Source: a virus
DNA length: 30,181 nucleotides
Reading direction: 5' to 3' (one strand)
Virus record (IMG/VR): IMGVR_UViG_3300046010_002409
Location: 1 to 30,181 of that record
Part shown: positions 6,231-11,990 of the stretch, piece by piece
How the letters are laid out: each line of letters opens with the position of its first letter
Position numbering within the stretch: the first letter of the stretch is position 1
Translations under genes and position numbers: made by a program
Notes under the pieces: model-generated
What the model saw: only the letters and a program-made list of their open reading frames with translations
Database searches by the model: none
Told to the model about the DNA's origin: nothing

Positions 6231-6331
6231 CGCGTGGTAGCGGAATGGTAGACGCACCTAATTGTAGGATAATGGGAAATAGATAGTACTTTAATACTCA
6301 TTAATTGCAGGTTCGAATCCTGCCCACGCGA
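6231..6331 (+). tRNA. Aberrant tRNA or tRNA-like RNA, anticodon unclear
   Basis: Both ends are canonical. A perfect 7-bp acceptor is formed by CGCGTGG (6231-6237) with CCACGCG (6324-6330). A D-arm of Leu-like type reads GCGGAATGGTAGACGC. A perfect T-arm is GCAGG-TTCGAAT-CCTGC (6307-6323). A73 is unpaired and CCA is not encoded. The middle is abnormal: about 50 bases lie between D-arm and T-arm, and no 5-bp/7-base anticodon arm can be drawn. Instead there are CCTA-ATTG-TAGG (6257-6268) and a long hairpin TAATGGG (6270-6276) with CTCATTA (6297-6303). Candidate anticodons by position would be GTA or TAG, but neither has a good stem. Confidence 0.6.
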
Positions 6332-6345
6332 CAAATGCAAACACA

Positions 6346-6768
6346 ATGGATATGATAAGAATCAAACCAGAAGACGCGGTTAAAATTGAAGCCGCTTTTT
6401 ACGGATGCAACGAAATACTTGGCATCCCAGAGGAAATAATAAAATCTGAAACCCGTAAAGCGCCAGTGGTAGAGGCTAAAAGATTCATTTGCCACTATCT
6501 GAAGTTCAATACAAACCTGACCACTACAAGCATTGGGAATGCTGTTAACATTGATCACGCTACCGTGTTGCATCATGCTAGGCAGCATAATAACCTAATG
6601 CAAACAGACGCTCTGTACGCTATCAAGTATTCTAGTTTTGTTACCGCAGCGTCAAAGTTCAATAAGCCTAAGACGTTGCAAAGCATTCTGGGTGATGTTG
6701 AATATCAGATTAAGGCGCTATACGCTGAGCGCAGGACAATCAAGCGAATGATAAAACAGTTTAATTAA
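6346..6768 (+). CDS. DnaA domain-IV-like DNA-binding protein
   Basis: The 140-residue protein contains a segment (about 45-85) like the C-terminal DnaA-box-binding domain: R-K-A-P-V-V-E-A-K-R-F-I-C-H-Y-L, then TTTSIGNAVNIDHATVLHHA. The last part matches the DnaA signature (IG-x-x-x-x-x-x-D-H-[ST]-T-V-L-H-A). There is no AAA+ ATPase domain, so it cannot be an initiator by itself. It may bind DnaA-box-like sites to control replication or transcription. A basic helical tail follows (ALYAERRTIKRMIKQFN). The start is ATG 6346 (leader CAAACACA), 14 bases after the tRNA; ATG 6352 is also possible. Confidence 0.65.
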   Translation: MDMIRIKPEDAVKIEAAFYGCNEILGIPEEIIKSETRKAPVVEAKRFICHYLKFNTNLTTTSIGNAVNIDHATVLHHARQHNNLMQTDALYAIKYSSFVTAASKFNKPKTLQSILGDVEYQIKALYAERRTIKRMIKQFN

Positions 6769-6802
6769 CCCGCCTGAGAAAATGGCTTAGAGAAAACAAC
6801 GC

Positions 6803-7222
6803 ATGAAAGCAGACAAATTTAAAGTAGGAAACTTTATTTACGATCCCGAATGTGAACCGTATTATTTCCAAATTGAGGAGATACGAAAGTTCGAAGATCA
6901 TAATTTATGGGCTGTTTATCGCAAAGGCTCAATAAAGACAATAAATCCCGAACCAGTTATTATAACTGGAGAACATCTCGATAGATTTGGCTTCAGGAGG
7001 CATATAACATACACCGTTTCGGATGATTTTGGTATTTCAAACACAAAGGAAGTAATTGATTATAGGCTTAACGGATTCACTGTTACTTTTAAAAGTAACA
7101 AGTTTGTCCTTTCTGTCGATGGAACTTTGTCGCCAATTTATGTCGAATATCTTCATCAGATTCAGAATCTGTATGAAATGTTCCGTGACGAGGAGCTAAC
7201 AATTAAAACCGACAACGCATGA
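6803..7222 (+). CDS. Conserved hypothetical protein of Bacteroidetes phages
   Basis: A 139-residue mainly beta protein. Its opening (FKVGNFIYDP) and its ending (YVEYLHQIQNLYEMF followed by EELTI) match a pattern I know from numerous Bacteroidetes phage and prophage proteins, in which a K-x-G-N-x-V start precedes an L-H-Q-L-Q-N-L-Y-x-x-L tail. The function is unknown. No catalytic or metal-binding residues stand out. The stop overlaps the next ATG (ATGA at 7219). Confidence 0.55.
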   Translation: MKADKFKVGNFIYDPECEPYYFQIEEIRKFEDHNLWAVYRKGSIKTINPEPVIITGEHLDRFGFRRHITYTVSDDFGISNTKEVIDYRLNGFTVTFKSNKFVLSVDGTLSPIYVEYLHQIQNLYEMFRDEELTIKTDNA

Positions 7223-7434
7223 TCGACAAGTTCTACTACCTGATGGCTATCCTAGCCGCGATGTCAATAGGCTACTTTGTCTGCCGTAACATTGATCACA
7301 GAGAGCGCGAAAACACGCTACCGAATTACACCGTTACCGAAGTGCATCGGTACTATGCTGATTCTATCACGCACGAACTGATGAAGTACGACGAAGAAAC
7401 ACGAACATATAAAATTGTAAGAGATGAGTATTGA
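7219..7434 (+). CDS. Small N-terminally anchored membrane protein
   Basis: A 71-residue protein with a hydrophobic segment at residues 5-22 (FYYLMAILAAMSIGYFVC) followed by a charged tail with VTEVHRYYADSI. It is probably a single-pass inner-membrane protein with its tail in the cytoplasm or periplasm; orientation is uncertain. No function is recognised. It overlaps the next gene by 11 bases. Confidence 0.5.
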   Translation: MIDKFYYLMAILAAMSIGYFVCRNIDHRERENTLPNYTVTEVHRYYADSITHELMKYDEETRTYKIVRDEY

Positions 7435-7624
7435 CTTAAAGACTGACCAATACATCGAAGACCTCCGCGCTCAGGTTGACAATCTAAACGGCACTGTTGA
7501 CCACATGAGGGAATTCCTTATGTTTTACAGCAAATGCCAGATACACGATCACAGCGATAATATGAAACTCAAAACCATTCAGCAACTTTGCGACGAATGG
7601 CATATCGTACTAACCAACAAATAA
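7424..7624 (+). CDS. Small hypothetical coiled-coil-like protein
   Basis: 66 residues, starting at ATG 7424 inside the end of the preceding gene. The first half (YIEDLRAQVDNLNGTVDHMREFLMF) has heptad-like leucine and valine spacing and probably forms a short coiled coil. The second half is helical and histidine-containing. No family is recognised. It ends 13 bases before the next gene. Confidence 0.45.
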   Translation: MSIDLKTDQYIEDLRAQVDNLNGTVDHMREFLMFYSKCQIHDHSDNMKLKTIQQLCDEWHIVLTNK

Positions 7625-7637
7625 CTATCTTAGCCTC

Positions 7638-8000
7638 ATGGAACTAAAAGTAACACACATCGAAGCAACGATTCCGCAAGTGAGTTTCGTTTGCGATTAC
7701 AAATATGGAACTTTTCAGCAATCCGATTGTTTGTTGTATTTTGCTGGTACTACTCCTTTCAACTGCCAAGCTATTTTCTCATTATACGCGGATAATTTCC
7801 CGATAACAAACGACACGGCATTTCAGGTTGTAACAGCACATTTGTACGACGAAGACGGAAACGCCTACCACATCCGCCACTCCGCGCAACCGTCAATCAG
7901 CATCAACGGAAACGAAGTAACACTAACGTACACCGACTGCCTGTTACCGCTCAACGGCACGAACGGAACTATCATCGTGAAATTCATCAACCAACTCTAA
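7638..8000 (+). CDS. Hypothetical beta-rich protein, last gene of the early arm
   Basis: A 120-residue protein with alternating strands (VSFVCDYKYGTF, FQVVTAHLYDEDGNAYHIR, NEVTLTYTDCLLPL) suggestive of an immunoglobulin-like or jelly-roll fold. I recognise no family. It is the last rightward gene before the strong terminator at 8034-8058 and starts at ATG 7638 after a 13-base gap. An origin as a decoration or adhesion-type module is possible but not shown. Confidence 0.5.
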   Translation: MELKVTHIEATIPQVSFVCDYKYGTFQQSDCLLYFAGTTPFNCQAIFSLYADNFPITNDTAFQVVTAHLYDEDGNAYHIRHSAQPSISINGNEVTLTYTDCLLPLNGTNGTIIVKFINQL

Positions 8001-8033
8001 ATCCTCCATTGGTGTTTGCAACTCAGTAGTGGT

Positions 8034-8058
8034 AGCCCTGAGAAATCGGGGCTTTTTT
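8034..8058 (+). terminator. Rho-independent terminator of the early arm
   Basis: AGCCCTGA (8034-8041), a GAAA tetraloop (8042-8045) and TCGGGGCT (8046-8053) form an 8-bp stem with one G-U pair. Six T residues follow (8053-8058). It lies 33 bases after the last early gene and marks the left limit of the cassette region. Confidence 0.9.
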
Positions 8059-8059
8059 G

Positions 8060-8090
8060 TTGCATAGTTTGGTAAATTGTTTTAGCTTTG
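8060..8090 (+). promoter_or_regulatory. Promoter abutting the first attC-like site
   Basis: TTG (8060-8062), 20 bases, then TAGCTTTG (8083-8090) followed by C. The -7 element is a perfect TAnnTTTGC and the upstream element is TTG. Its predicted start lies at about 8096, inside the R'' box of the first attC. It would therefore read straight into the cassettes, like an integron Pc promoter, though no integrase gene is present. Confidence 0.5.
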
Positions 8091-8091
8091 C

Positions 8092-8168
8092 ACCTAACGT
8101 TTTGCAGCTATGCGCAGTTGTGTGTCGGCTTTGTGCGGTGGTAAAATTGCGTATAGGTGCTGTTATGC
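8092..8168 (+). repeat. attC-like recombination site A
   Basis: The R'' box is ACCTAAC (8092-8098, a perfect RYYYAAC). The arm CTATGCGCA (8108-8116) pairs with TGCGTATAG (8148-8156) over nine positions with one G-U. CAG (8105-8107) and CTG (8160-8162) continue the stem around an extrahelical GTG, as expected for attC. The R' box is GTTATGC (8162-8168). The 16-mer GTATAGGTGCTGTTAT recurs in site C. The cassette that should precede it (starting GTTAGGT) is missing. Confidence 0.7.
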
Positions 8169-8313
8169 TCTCCTTGCGGTTTTTCAGCACAAATATTCAA
8201 TCGAAGCACTGTTTTTTAATCTTTTTTTTGTGCGGTGGGCTAAAAATATTCACATTGAAAATCAACACTTTACAAATAAAATTACAAATAAGTGAAAAAT
8301 AATTGTAAAAATG

Positions 8314-8345
8314 TTTGGTACATACAAATATTCGGCTTATATTTG
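8314..8345 (+). promoter_or_regulatory. Cassette I internal promoter
   Basis: TTTG (8314-8317), 20 bases, then TATATTTG (8338-8345). Both boxes match the Bacteroidetes consensus exactly. It gives a leader of about 15 bases before ATG 8367 and makes the cassette self-expressing. The 145 bases between the attC and this promoter contain T-rich DNA with no gene that I can support. Confidence 0.8.
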
Positions 8346-8366
8346 TATCATCAAATCAGATAAACA

Positions 8367-8639
8367 ATGATACTTCAAGATTTAAAAGACAACAGAGAAA
8401 TGATAATCGCTTCAATTACTGAAAAAGTTGGCGAAGAAAATGTAAAAGCTGTGATGCAAACAATGGTTGGCGGTTTAGATTGCTGCGATACAATCGAAGA
8501 GTTAATTGATAGCGCAATTTCAATTAACGAATTTGAAGCAAGACCTAAGAAAAAAGAAAGCAAACTTGCTGCAATGATGGCTAATTCTCATCAAGATGAA
8601 AAATACAATCACTTAACTAAAGAATGGGAAAAAATCTAA
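8367..8639 (+). CDS. Cassette I gene 1, hypothetical helical protein
   Basis: 90 residues, start ATG 8367 in the context AGATAAACA, 22 bases after the promoter's -7 box. The protein is acidic at first and helical (EKVGEENVKAVMQTMVGGLD, then CCDTIEELIDSAISI) with a lysine-rich end. No family is recognised. It is the first of three co-directional genes in one cassette, which is unusual because most integron cassettes hold one gene. A toxin-antitoxin or defence role is conceivable, but nothing in the sequence shows it. Confidence 0.55.
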   Translation: MILQDLKDNREMIIASITEKVGEENVKAVMQTMVGGLDCCDTIEELIDSAISINEFEARPKKKESKLAAMMANSHQDEKYNHLTKEWEKI

Positions 8640-8650
8640 AAATCAATAAT

Positions 8651-8857
8651 ATGCAAAATCAAGAAATGTATTTCGTATTTGGAACAGCCGTTATAAATGG
8701 CTACAAAGAGACTGTTTACCTGACAAAATCAGGTGAAACTAAACAAAACGTAGAAAAAGAAGATTTGATGCTTTTTGAAAGTTCAAAAGCCGCTTTTGAA
8801 TACACTAAGGCAAAAAGTTTAGACTTGGCTGAATGGGATAAGTTATCAAATTTTTAA
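8651..8857 (+). CDS. Cassette I gene 2, hypothetical protein
   Basis: 68 residues from ATG 8651, 11 bases after the preceding stop. A longer version from ATG 8624 would overlap the previous gene and add nine lysine/asparagine-rich residues, so I prefer 8651. The pattern is strand-rich at first (MYFVFGTAVINGYKETVYLT), then a helix (SSKAAFEYTKAKSL). No family is recognised. The next gene begins two bases after its stop, showing an operon. Confidence 0.5.
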   Translation: MQNQEMYFVFGTAVINGYKETVYLTKSGETKQNVEKEDLMLFESSKAAFEYTKAKSLDLAEWDKLSNF

Positions 8858-8858
8858 T

Positions 8859-9143
8859 ATGCGTAAGATTTTTCACTTAGAAACCAAAGCAGACAACTCT
8901 CATAAATACTATGGGAGTTTGTCCGCTTTATGCTACGAAAATTCCGACTTGGGGATTTCAAAATTTACGCTTGACCGATTTGACTTTGATGCTTCAAATT
9001 TTGAAAACGCAATTTGCATTATCAGAAAATCAGTAATGAAAACTACTGGAAGCGTGGGAAAAAAAAGATTAAAAAAACTTCCACAAATGTCAAATCGAAG
9101 CGGTCACGTAGCAATGGAGCGTAACGGTTGGGGCTTTGCGTAG
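8859..9143 (+). CDS. Cassette I gene 3, hypothetical protein reading into the attC
   Basis: 94 residues from ATG 8859. The opening MRKIFHLETKADNSHKYYGS and the following LSALCYENSDLGIS look like a small protein type I have seen in Bacteroidetes, in which a short strand pair reports H-x-Y-F-G-S-L-x-A. I cannot name it. The C-terminus from about residue 87 is encoded by the R'' and L'' boxes of attC B (9119-9143), so the last residues are set by the recombination site. The tail after about residue 62 is basic and low in order. Confidence 0.5.
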   Translation: MRKIFHLETKADNSHKYYGSLSALCYENSDLGISKFTLDRFDFDASNFENAICIIRKSVMKTTGSVGKKRLKKLPQMSNRSGHVAMERNGWGFA

Positions 9144-9213
9144 TAGCCCTTAGTAGAAACTTAAAATTAACCACGACACTTGATAGGGCTATTACGCAAA
9201 ACCCTTGTTAGCT
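9119..9213 (+). repeat. attC-like recombination site B
   Basis: R'' is GCGTAAC (9119-9125). The main arm TTTGCGTAGTAGCCCT (9135-9150) pairs with AGGGCTATTACGCAAA (9185-9200) at all 16 positions with one G-U. GGG before it and CCC after it continue the helix past unpaired bases. R' is GTTAGCT (9207-9213). The loop is 34 bases. The size and design are those of an attC hairpin. Confidence 0.75.
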
Positions 9214-9233
9214 GCCGTTTTAAATTACAAATT

Positions 9234-9515
9234 ATGTCAGGAGGAAGATTTGATTACTTACAATATCGCATCACAGAAATAGTTGATGGAATTGAACAAG
9301 AAATAAGAAACAATAATGCCGAGCCAAGAAAAGAAGATTGGTTTGAGCCAAATAATTTTAAAGAAGAAACAATTAATGAGTTCAAAAAAGGAATTGAATT
9401 ACTAAAAAAGGCACAAATTTATGCCCAAAGAATTGATTGGCTTTTATCAGGCGATGATGGCGAGGAAACATTTCATCAACGACTTTCGGAGGACTTGTCT
9501 AAAAATGGCAGCTAA
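9234..9515 (+). CDS. Cassette II gene: conserved small protein (MSGGRF family)
   Basis: 93 residues from ATG 9234; a start at 9180 would lie within the attC. The opening MSGGRFDYLQYRITEIVDGI and the later FKKGIELLKKAQIYAQRIDW with LLSGDDGEETFHQRL match a widespread small protein family found in phages and bacteria, of unknown function. The protein is acidic and mostly helical. Its TAA stop (9513-9515) lies inside the R'' box AGCTAAC, a common economy of integron cassettes. It has no clear promoter of its own; readthrough from upstream may express it. Confidence 0.7.
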   Translation: MSGGRFDYLQYRITEIVDGIEQEIRNNNAEPRKEDWFEPNNFKEETINEFKKGIELLKKAQIYAQRIDWLLSGDDGEETFHQRLSEDLSKNGS

Positions 9516-9612
9516 CGGATTGCAGCTATACGAAGTAAAAGTGGCTACCACTAAACTTCAATATTTGCAGGATGCTCACAGACACTTTTATTTTGTATAG
9601 GTGCTGTTATGT
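9510..9612 (+). repeat. attC-like recombination site C
   Basis: R'' is AGCTAAC (9510-9516). The arm CTATACGAAGTAAAAGTG (9526-9543) pairs with CACTTTTATTTTGTATAG (9583-9600) over 18 positions with two G-U pairs. R' is GTTATGT (9606-9612). TTGCAGCTAT on the left and GTATAGGTGCTGTTATG on the right are shared with site A, showing a family of related sites. The loop is about 39 bases. Confidence 0.8.
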
Positions 9613-9672
9613 GTCTGGTTTAAAAAAGAAAAAAAGGGAGGGAAAAATGTTTTTAAAAAATTTTATTTTAAA

Positions 9673-10401
9673 ATGCAATTAGACAAAATATACAACAATG
9701 ACTGCTTAAACATTATGGCTCAAATGCCTGATGATTATTGCGACTTAACAGTTACTTCACCGCCTTATAATTTTAATGCAGGGAGTGGACTTGGAACGAA
9801 ATACAATAATACTTTTAAAGACAATTTAAGTCAAGAGCAGTATTTTGATTGGAGTGTAAAAGTGATTACAGAATGTATGAGAGTATCAAAATTGGTAGCT
9901 TGGAATATTCAACTGATTGCAGGAAATAAAGAAGCATTGTTAAAATACATTGGCTACTTTCATAAAGAGATTAGAGAAGTTTTGATTTGGGATAAGCAAT
10001 ATTCGGAACCTGCAATGAATGAAAAGGTATTTAACAGCGAATTTGAGTTTATTATTTTGTTTGATAAAAATGGAGGTGGCAGAAAAATCGAACAGGCACA
10101 ATTTGAAAGGGGAACAGTTGCTAATGTGATAAGACAAAACAAGAGTAAAAACTCAATCAAATCAAAGAATAAACAGGATAATCATTTTGCTGTATTCCCT
10201 GATGCGTTACCTGCAAAACTGATACACTACTTTAGCAAAGAAGGTGATGTGATATTTGAGCCATTTATTGGTAGCGGAACAACTGCTTTGAGTGCAATAA
10301 AATACAAACGAAAATTTATAGGATGTGAATTAGTAAAGGAATATTTTGATATAGCAGAACAAAGAATAAAAGATGCACAATCTCAAACCTCTTTATTTTA
10401 A
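9673..10401 (+). CDS. Cassette III gene: beta-class N4-cytosine/N6-adenine DNA methyltransferase
   Basis: 242 residues from ATG 9673; a GTG start at 9601 would begin inside the attC. The catalytic motif IV TSPPYN (28-33) comes first and the SAM-binding motif I EPFIGSGTT comes near residue 200, which defines the beta order. It ends with an RKFIGCEL-type segment and YFDIAEQRI. It methylates an exocyclic amino group of cytosine or adenine; the target site cannot be read from sequence. No partner nuclease is present, so it is an orphan enzyme, plausibly anti-restriction for the phage. AT-rich codon use differs from the flanking phage genes. Confidence 0.88.
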   Translation: MQLDKIYNNDCLNIMAQMPDDYCDLTVTSPPYNFNAGSGLGTKYNNTFKDNLSQEQYFDWSVKVITECMRVSKLVAWNIQLIAGNKEALLKYIGYFHKEIREVLIWDKQYSEPAMNEKVFNSEFEFIILFDKNGGGRKIEQAQFERGTVANVIRQNKSKNSIKSKNKQDNHFAVFPDALPAKLIHYFSKEGDVIFEPFIGSGTTALSAIKYKRKFIGCELVKEYFDIAEQRIKDAQSQTSLF

Positions 10402-10457
10402 AATGAAATTTTTTAAAAACATTTTTAGAGCGTGGGCTTTTATCTTTTTTAAACTTG

Positions 10458-10478
10458 CACATAACTACTGGCTTTGCG
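10458..10478 (+). repeat. Truncated attC-like site D (right end of the array)
   Basis: CACATAAC (10458-10465) contains a perfect R'' box ACATAAC and is complementary to the start of cassette III (9606-9613). TACTGGCTTTGCGCA follows, resembling the left arm of site B (GGGCTTTGCG). No matching right arm and no GTT box occur in the next 150 bases, so the site appears cut off here, marking the junction with phage DNA. Confidence 0.55.
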
Positions 10479-10535
10479 CATATTCATAGCGACAATCCCA
10501 GATAAGACAGAGATAACAGAACAAAAACGAACGAC

Positions 10536-10715
10536 ATGAAAAATAAATTGAAACCTGTACGATGTGGTAATTGTAAGTTTTTTAATCACACATACAAGCC
10601 GAGATATGATGGTATTTGCACAAAAGACAATGAATACACAGCAGAGCATAGAGTTTGCCACAAACTACCAACAGACGAAGATAGGAGAAATGCTAAATTA
10701 AGACGCAATAGATAG
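10536..10715 (+). CDS. Small four-cysteine zinc-ribbon-like protein
   Basis: 59 residues from ATG 10536 in the context ACGAC. The four cysteines fall in C-G-N-C (10-13), then G-I-C (28) and V-C-H-K (41), a typical small phage zinc-binding pattern beginning R-C-G-N-C-K-F-F. The C-terminus is very basic (DEDRRNAKLRRNR). It probably binds nucleic acid. It is the last rightward gene and converges on the leftward late arm, with nine bases between the two stop codons. Confidence 0.6.
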   Translation: MKNKLKPVRCGNCKFFNHTYKPRYDGICTKDNEYTAEHRVCHKLPTDEDRRNAKLRRNR

Positions 10716-10724
10716 TAAGTGTAT

Positions 10725-11216
10725 CTACTTTTGAAGAAATTTGTCTATCTGATCCTGCTTGTTGCGGCTGCCGATGGATGATCCGAAGTAATATCCGACA
10801 ACTCCCATCGCAATAGTCGTAAGCGATCCAACAATACCTGCCACTAGCATTTCTTTTTCAGCAGGTATGTCTTTAAATAAAATCGTGTACCACATCACGA
10901 AGCACGAACCCAATAACAACAAAGCCAATACTGGTTGAATGATCTTGTTTATCAGCGGTGCTTTCTCGGACGTTGCCACCTGTACCTCACGGTTACGCGC
11001 GGAATCAACGTCTTTTAGAATCAGTTCCAATTCGCTGTTCTGCGCTTTGGTTATTTCTTCCAGATGGCGGTTGATTTCCTTCTGTACCTCCGCCTTGAAT
11101 TCCTCTTTTTCCTGACCCGTAGTGATGAACTTATCCGCTACGTTTCCGACTGATGTAACGATGTCCGCTGCTTTGTCGCCTGCGATCTTGCTTACTATTC
11201 CTGCGATTAAACTCAT
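10725..11216 (-). CDS. Holin (3TM holin-like)
   Basis: 163 residues. An amphipathic helical N-terminal half (EEFKAEVQKEINRHLEEITKA) precedes two clear membrane helices (about 95-115, IIQPVLALLLLGSCFVMWY, and about 123-146, LVAGIVGSLTTIAMGVVGYY). The ending F-G-S-S-I-G-S-R-N-K is typical of the phage 3TM holin family. It would form the membrane lesions that release the endolysin and trigger lysis. It is the last gene of the late transcript and its start overlaps the stop of the preceding gene (ATGA at 11213-11216). No intrinsic terminator is visible after it. Confidence 0.75.
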   Translation of the reverse strand: MSLIAGIVSKIAGDKAADIVTSVGNVADKFITTGQEKEEFKAEVQKEINRHLEEITKAQNSELELILKDVDSARNREVQVATSEKAPLINKIIQPVLALLLLGSCFVMWYTILFKDIPAEKEMLVAGIVGSLTTIAMGVVGYYFGSSIGSRNKQDQIDKFLQK

Positions 11217-11641
11217 GCCTTTACAATTTCAATTTCAATTTCTTTTTCGTCCTTTAACAGTTTAACTATACGCTCTTCCTGAATAGTTGATTGATACACG
11301 GCATCAACACCGCGCGTAGTTCCGAGAATGATACATCCTAGCGTGTCCTTCTTACTGTTGCCCTTGTGGATGCGAATGCCTTGAAACCCTTCTACGTTGA
11401 CCAACAGCGGCAACGTGCGCTTCAATCGGACGGATGGCGTTACGATTACCTTGTACTTGCCATACGGAATACAAGTTTCACCGTACACTTTCAATCGGGT
11501 ATTTTCTTCAGTCGGTAAGTCCTGATGCAATCCGCGATCTTTATCCTCCAATGTTTCGCAGAAGTATTCACCATTTACATACAGTTTCCCGATTGTGGTA
11601 TTGTCCGTGAACGTATCACGAACTAGCTTTAGTTTTATCAT
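11213..11641 (-). CDS. DUF5675 family protein, probable lysis or cell-wall enzyme
   Basis: 142 residues matching the DUF5675 layout. Near the start comes TIGKLYVNGEYFCETLEDKD. In the middle is CIPYGKYKVIVTPS, then LPLLVNVEGFQGIRIHKGN and DTLGCIILG. The His of I-R-I-H and the Cys of L-G-C-I, 11 residues apart, recall the H...GC arrangement of L,D-transpeptidases, so a peptidoglycan activity is possible but not established. Its place between a multi-span membrane protein and the holin supports a role in lysis. I see no other endolysin candidate in the window. Confidence 0.65.
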   Translation of the reverse strand: MIKLKLVRDTFTDNTTIGKLYVNGEYFCETLEDKDRGLHQDLPTEENTRLKVYGETCIPYGKYKVIVTPSVRLKRTLPLLVNVEGFQGIRIHKGNSKKDTLGCIILGTTRGVDAVYQSTIQEERIVKLLKDEKEIEIEIVKA

Positions 11642-11990
11642 GTTTTCTAAATATCAACCAATACACTACGTTAAGGCTCACGAACACTACAAAGTCCATC
11701 GTACTGTCAGACACGTTTTCATTGATCATACAGTCCCAAACGTCCTTAGCCTGAAATATGAAGAACGTTCCCGATACAAGATACACCCACGATTCATTGT
11801 CGCGCTTATCCATCGGAACTAGCCGTGCCAGTGTCCAATACAGTGGCAACAGTGACTTACTCATAAACAGCGTTGCAGGGTAGTATTTGTAATACAACCA
11901 CTCAGAATCGCATTTAAACCACTCCAGAACAACGTAACTGTTTTGTATCAGTACATCAATCAGGATGAATATGTAAATGCGTTTAATCAA
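11616..11990 (-). CDS. Multi-span membrane protein in the lysis cluster
   Basis: 124 residues with hydrophobic segments at about 4-22 (RIYIFILIDVLIQNSYVVL), 38-58 (ATLFMSKSLLPLYWTL) and 97-114 (MDFVVFVSLNVVYWLIF), and a basic tail. It overlaps genes on both sides (8 bases upstream, 26 downstream), so it is translated with the lysis genes. It could be a second holin, an antiholin or a host-membrane modifier. No family is recognised. Confidence 0.5.
   Translation of the reverse strand: MIKRIYIFILIDVLIQNSYVVLEWFKCDSEWLYYKYYPATLFMSKSLLPLYWTLARLVPMDKRDNESWVYLVSGTFFIFQAKDVWDCMINENVSDSTMDFVVFVSLNVVYWLIFRKHDKTKASS

Larger units (their letters stand above)
8092..10478. mobile_element. Integron-like cassette array (CALIN-type) within the phage
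   Basis: Three cassettes are bounded by attC-like sites at 8092-8168, 9119-9213, 9510-9612 and a truncated one at 10458. The decisive evidence is that each cassette start is complementary to its own end. GTTATGCTC (8162) matches GAGCGTAAC (9117, one wobble). GTTAGCTGCC (9207) matches GGCAGCTAAC (9507). GTTATGTG (9606) matches CACATAAC (10458). This is the expected signature of linearised circular cassettes recombined at G/TTRRRY. The region is visibly more AT-rich than its flanks. No integrase is in the window. The right boundary is placed where attC similarity ends and is approximate. Confidence 0.75.

Noticed and set aside
6301-6588. Leftward ORF over the tRNA 3' end and the DnaA-like gene
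   Set aside because: It includes the tRNA T-arm and antisense of a recognisable protein.
8057-8302. Rightward ORF of 81 codons (and a shorter one at 8110)
   Set aside because: It reads through attC A and the cassette I leader; its translation is the recombination site itself, and no start signal or domain supports it.
9601-9672. Longer N-terminus for the cassette methyltransferase (GTG start)
   Set aside because: The extra residues are encoded by the attC and an A-rich leader; ATG 9673 precedes the conserved start of the family.
10403-10489. 28-codon hydrophobic ORF just after the methyltransferase
   Set aside because: It crosses the R'' box of site D and is built from T-rich spacer; it is likely chance.
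10449-10661. Leftward ORF opposite the zinc-ribbon gene
   Set aside because: The rightward frame has a coherent four-cysteine pattern and a proper start context; the reverse frame is its shadow.
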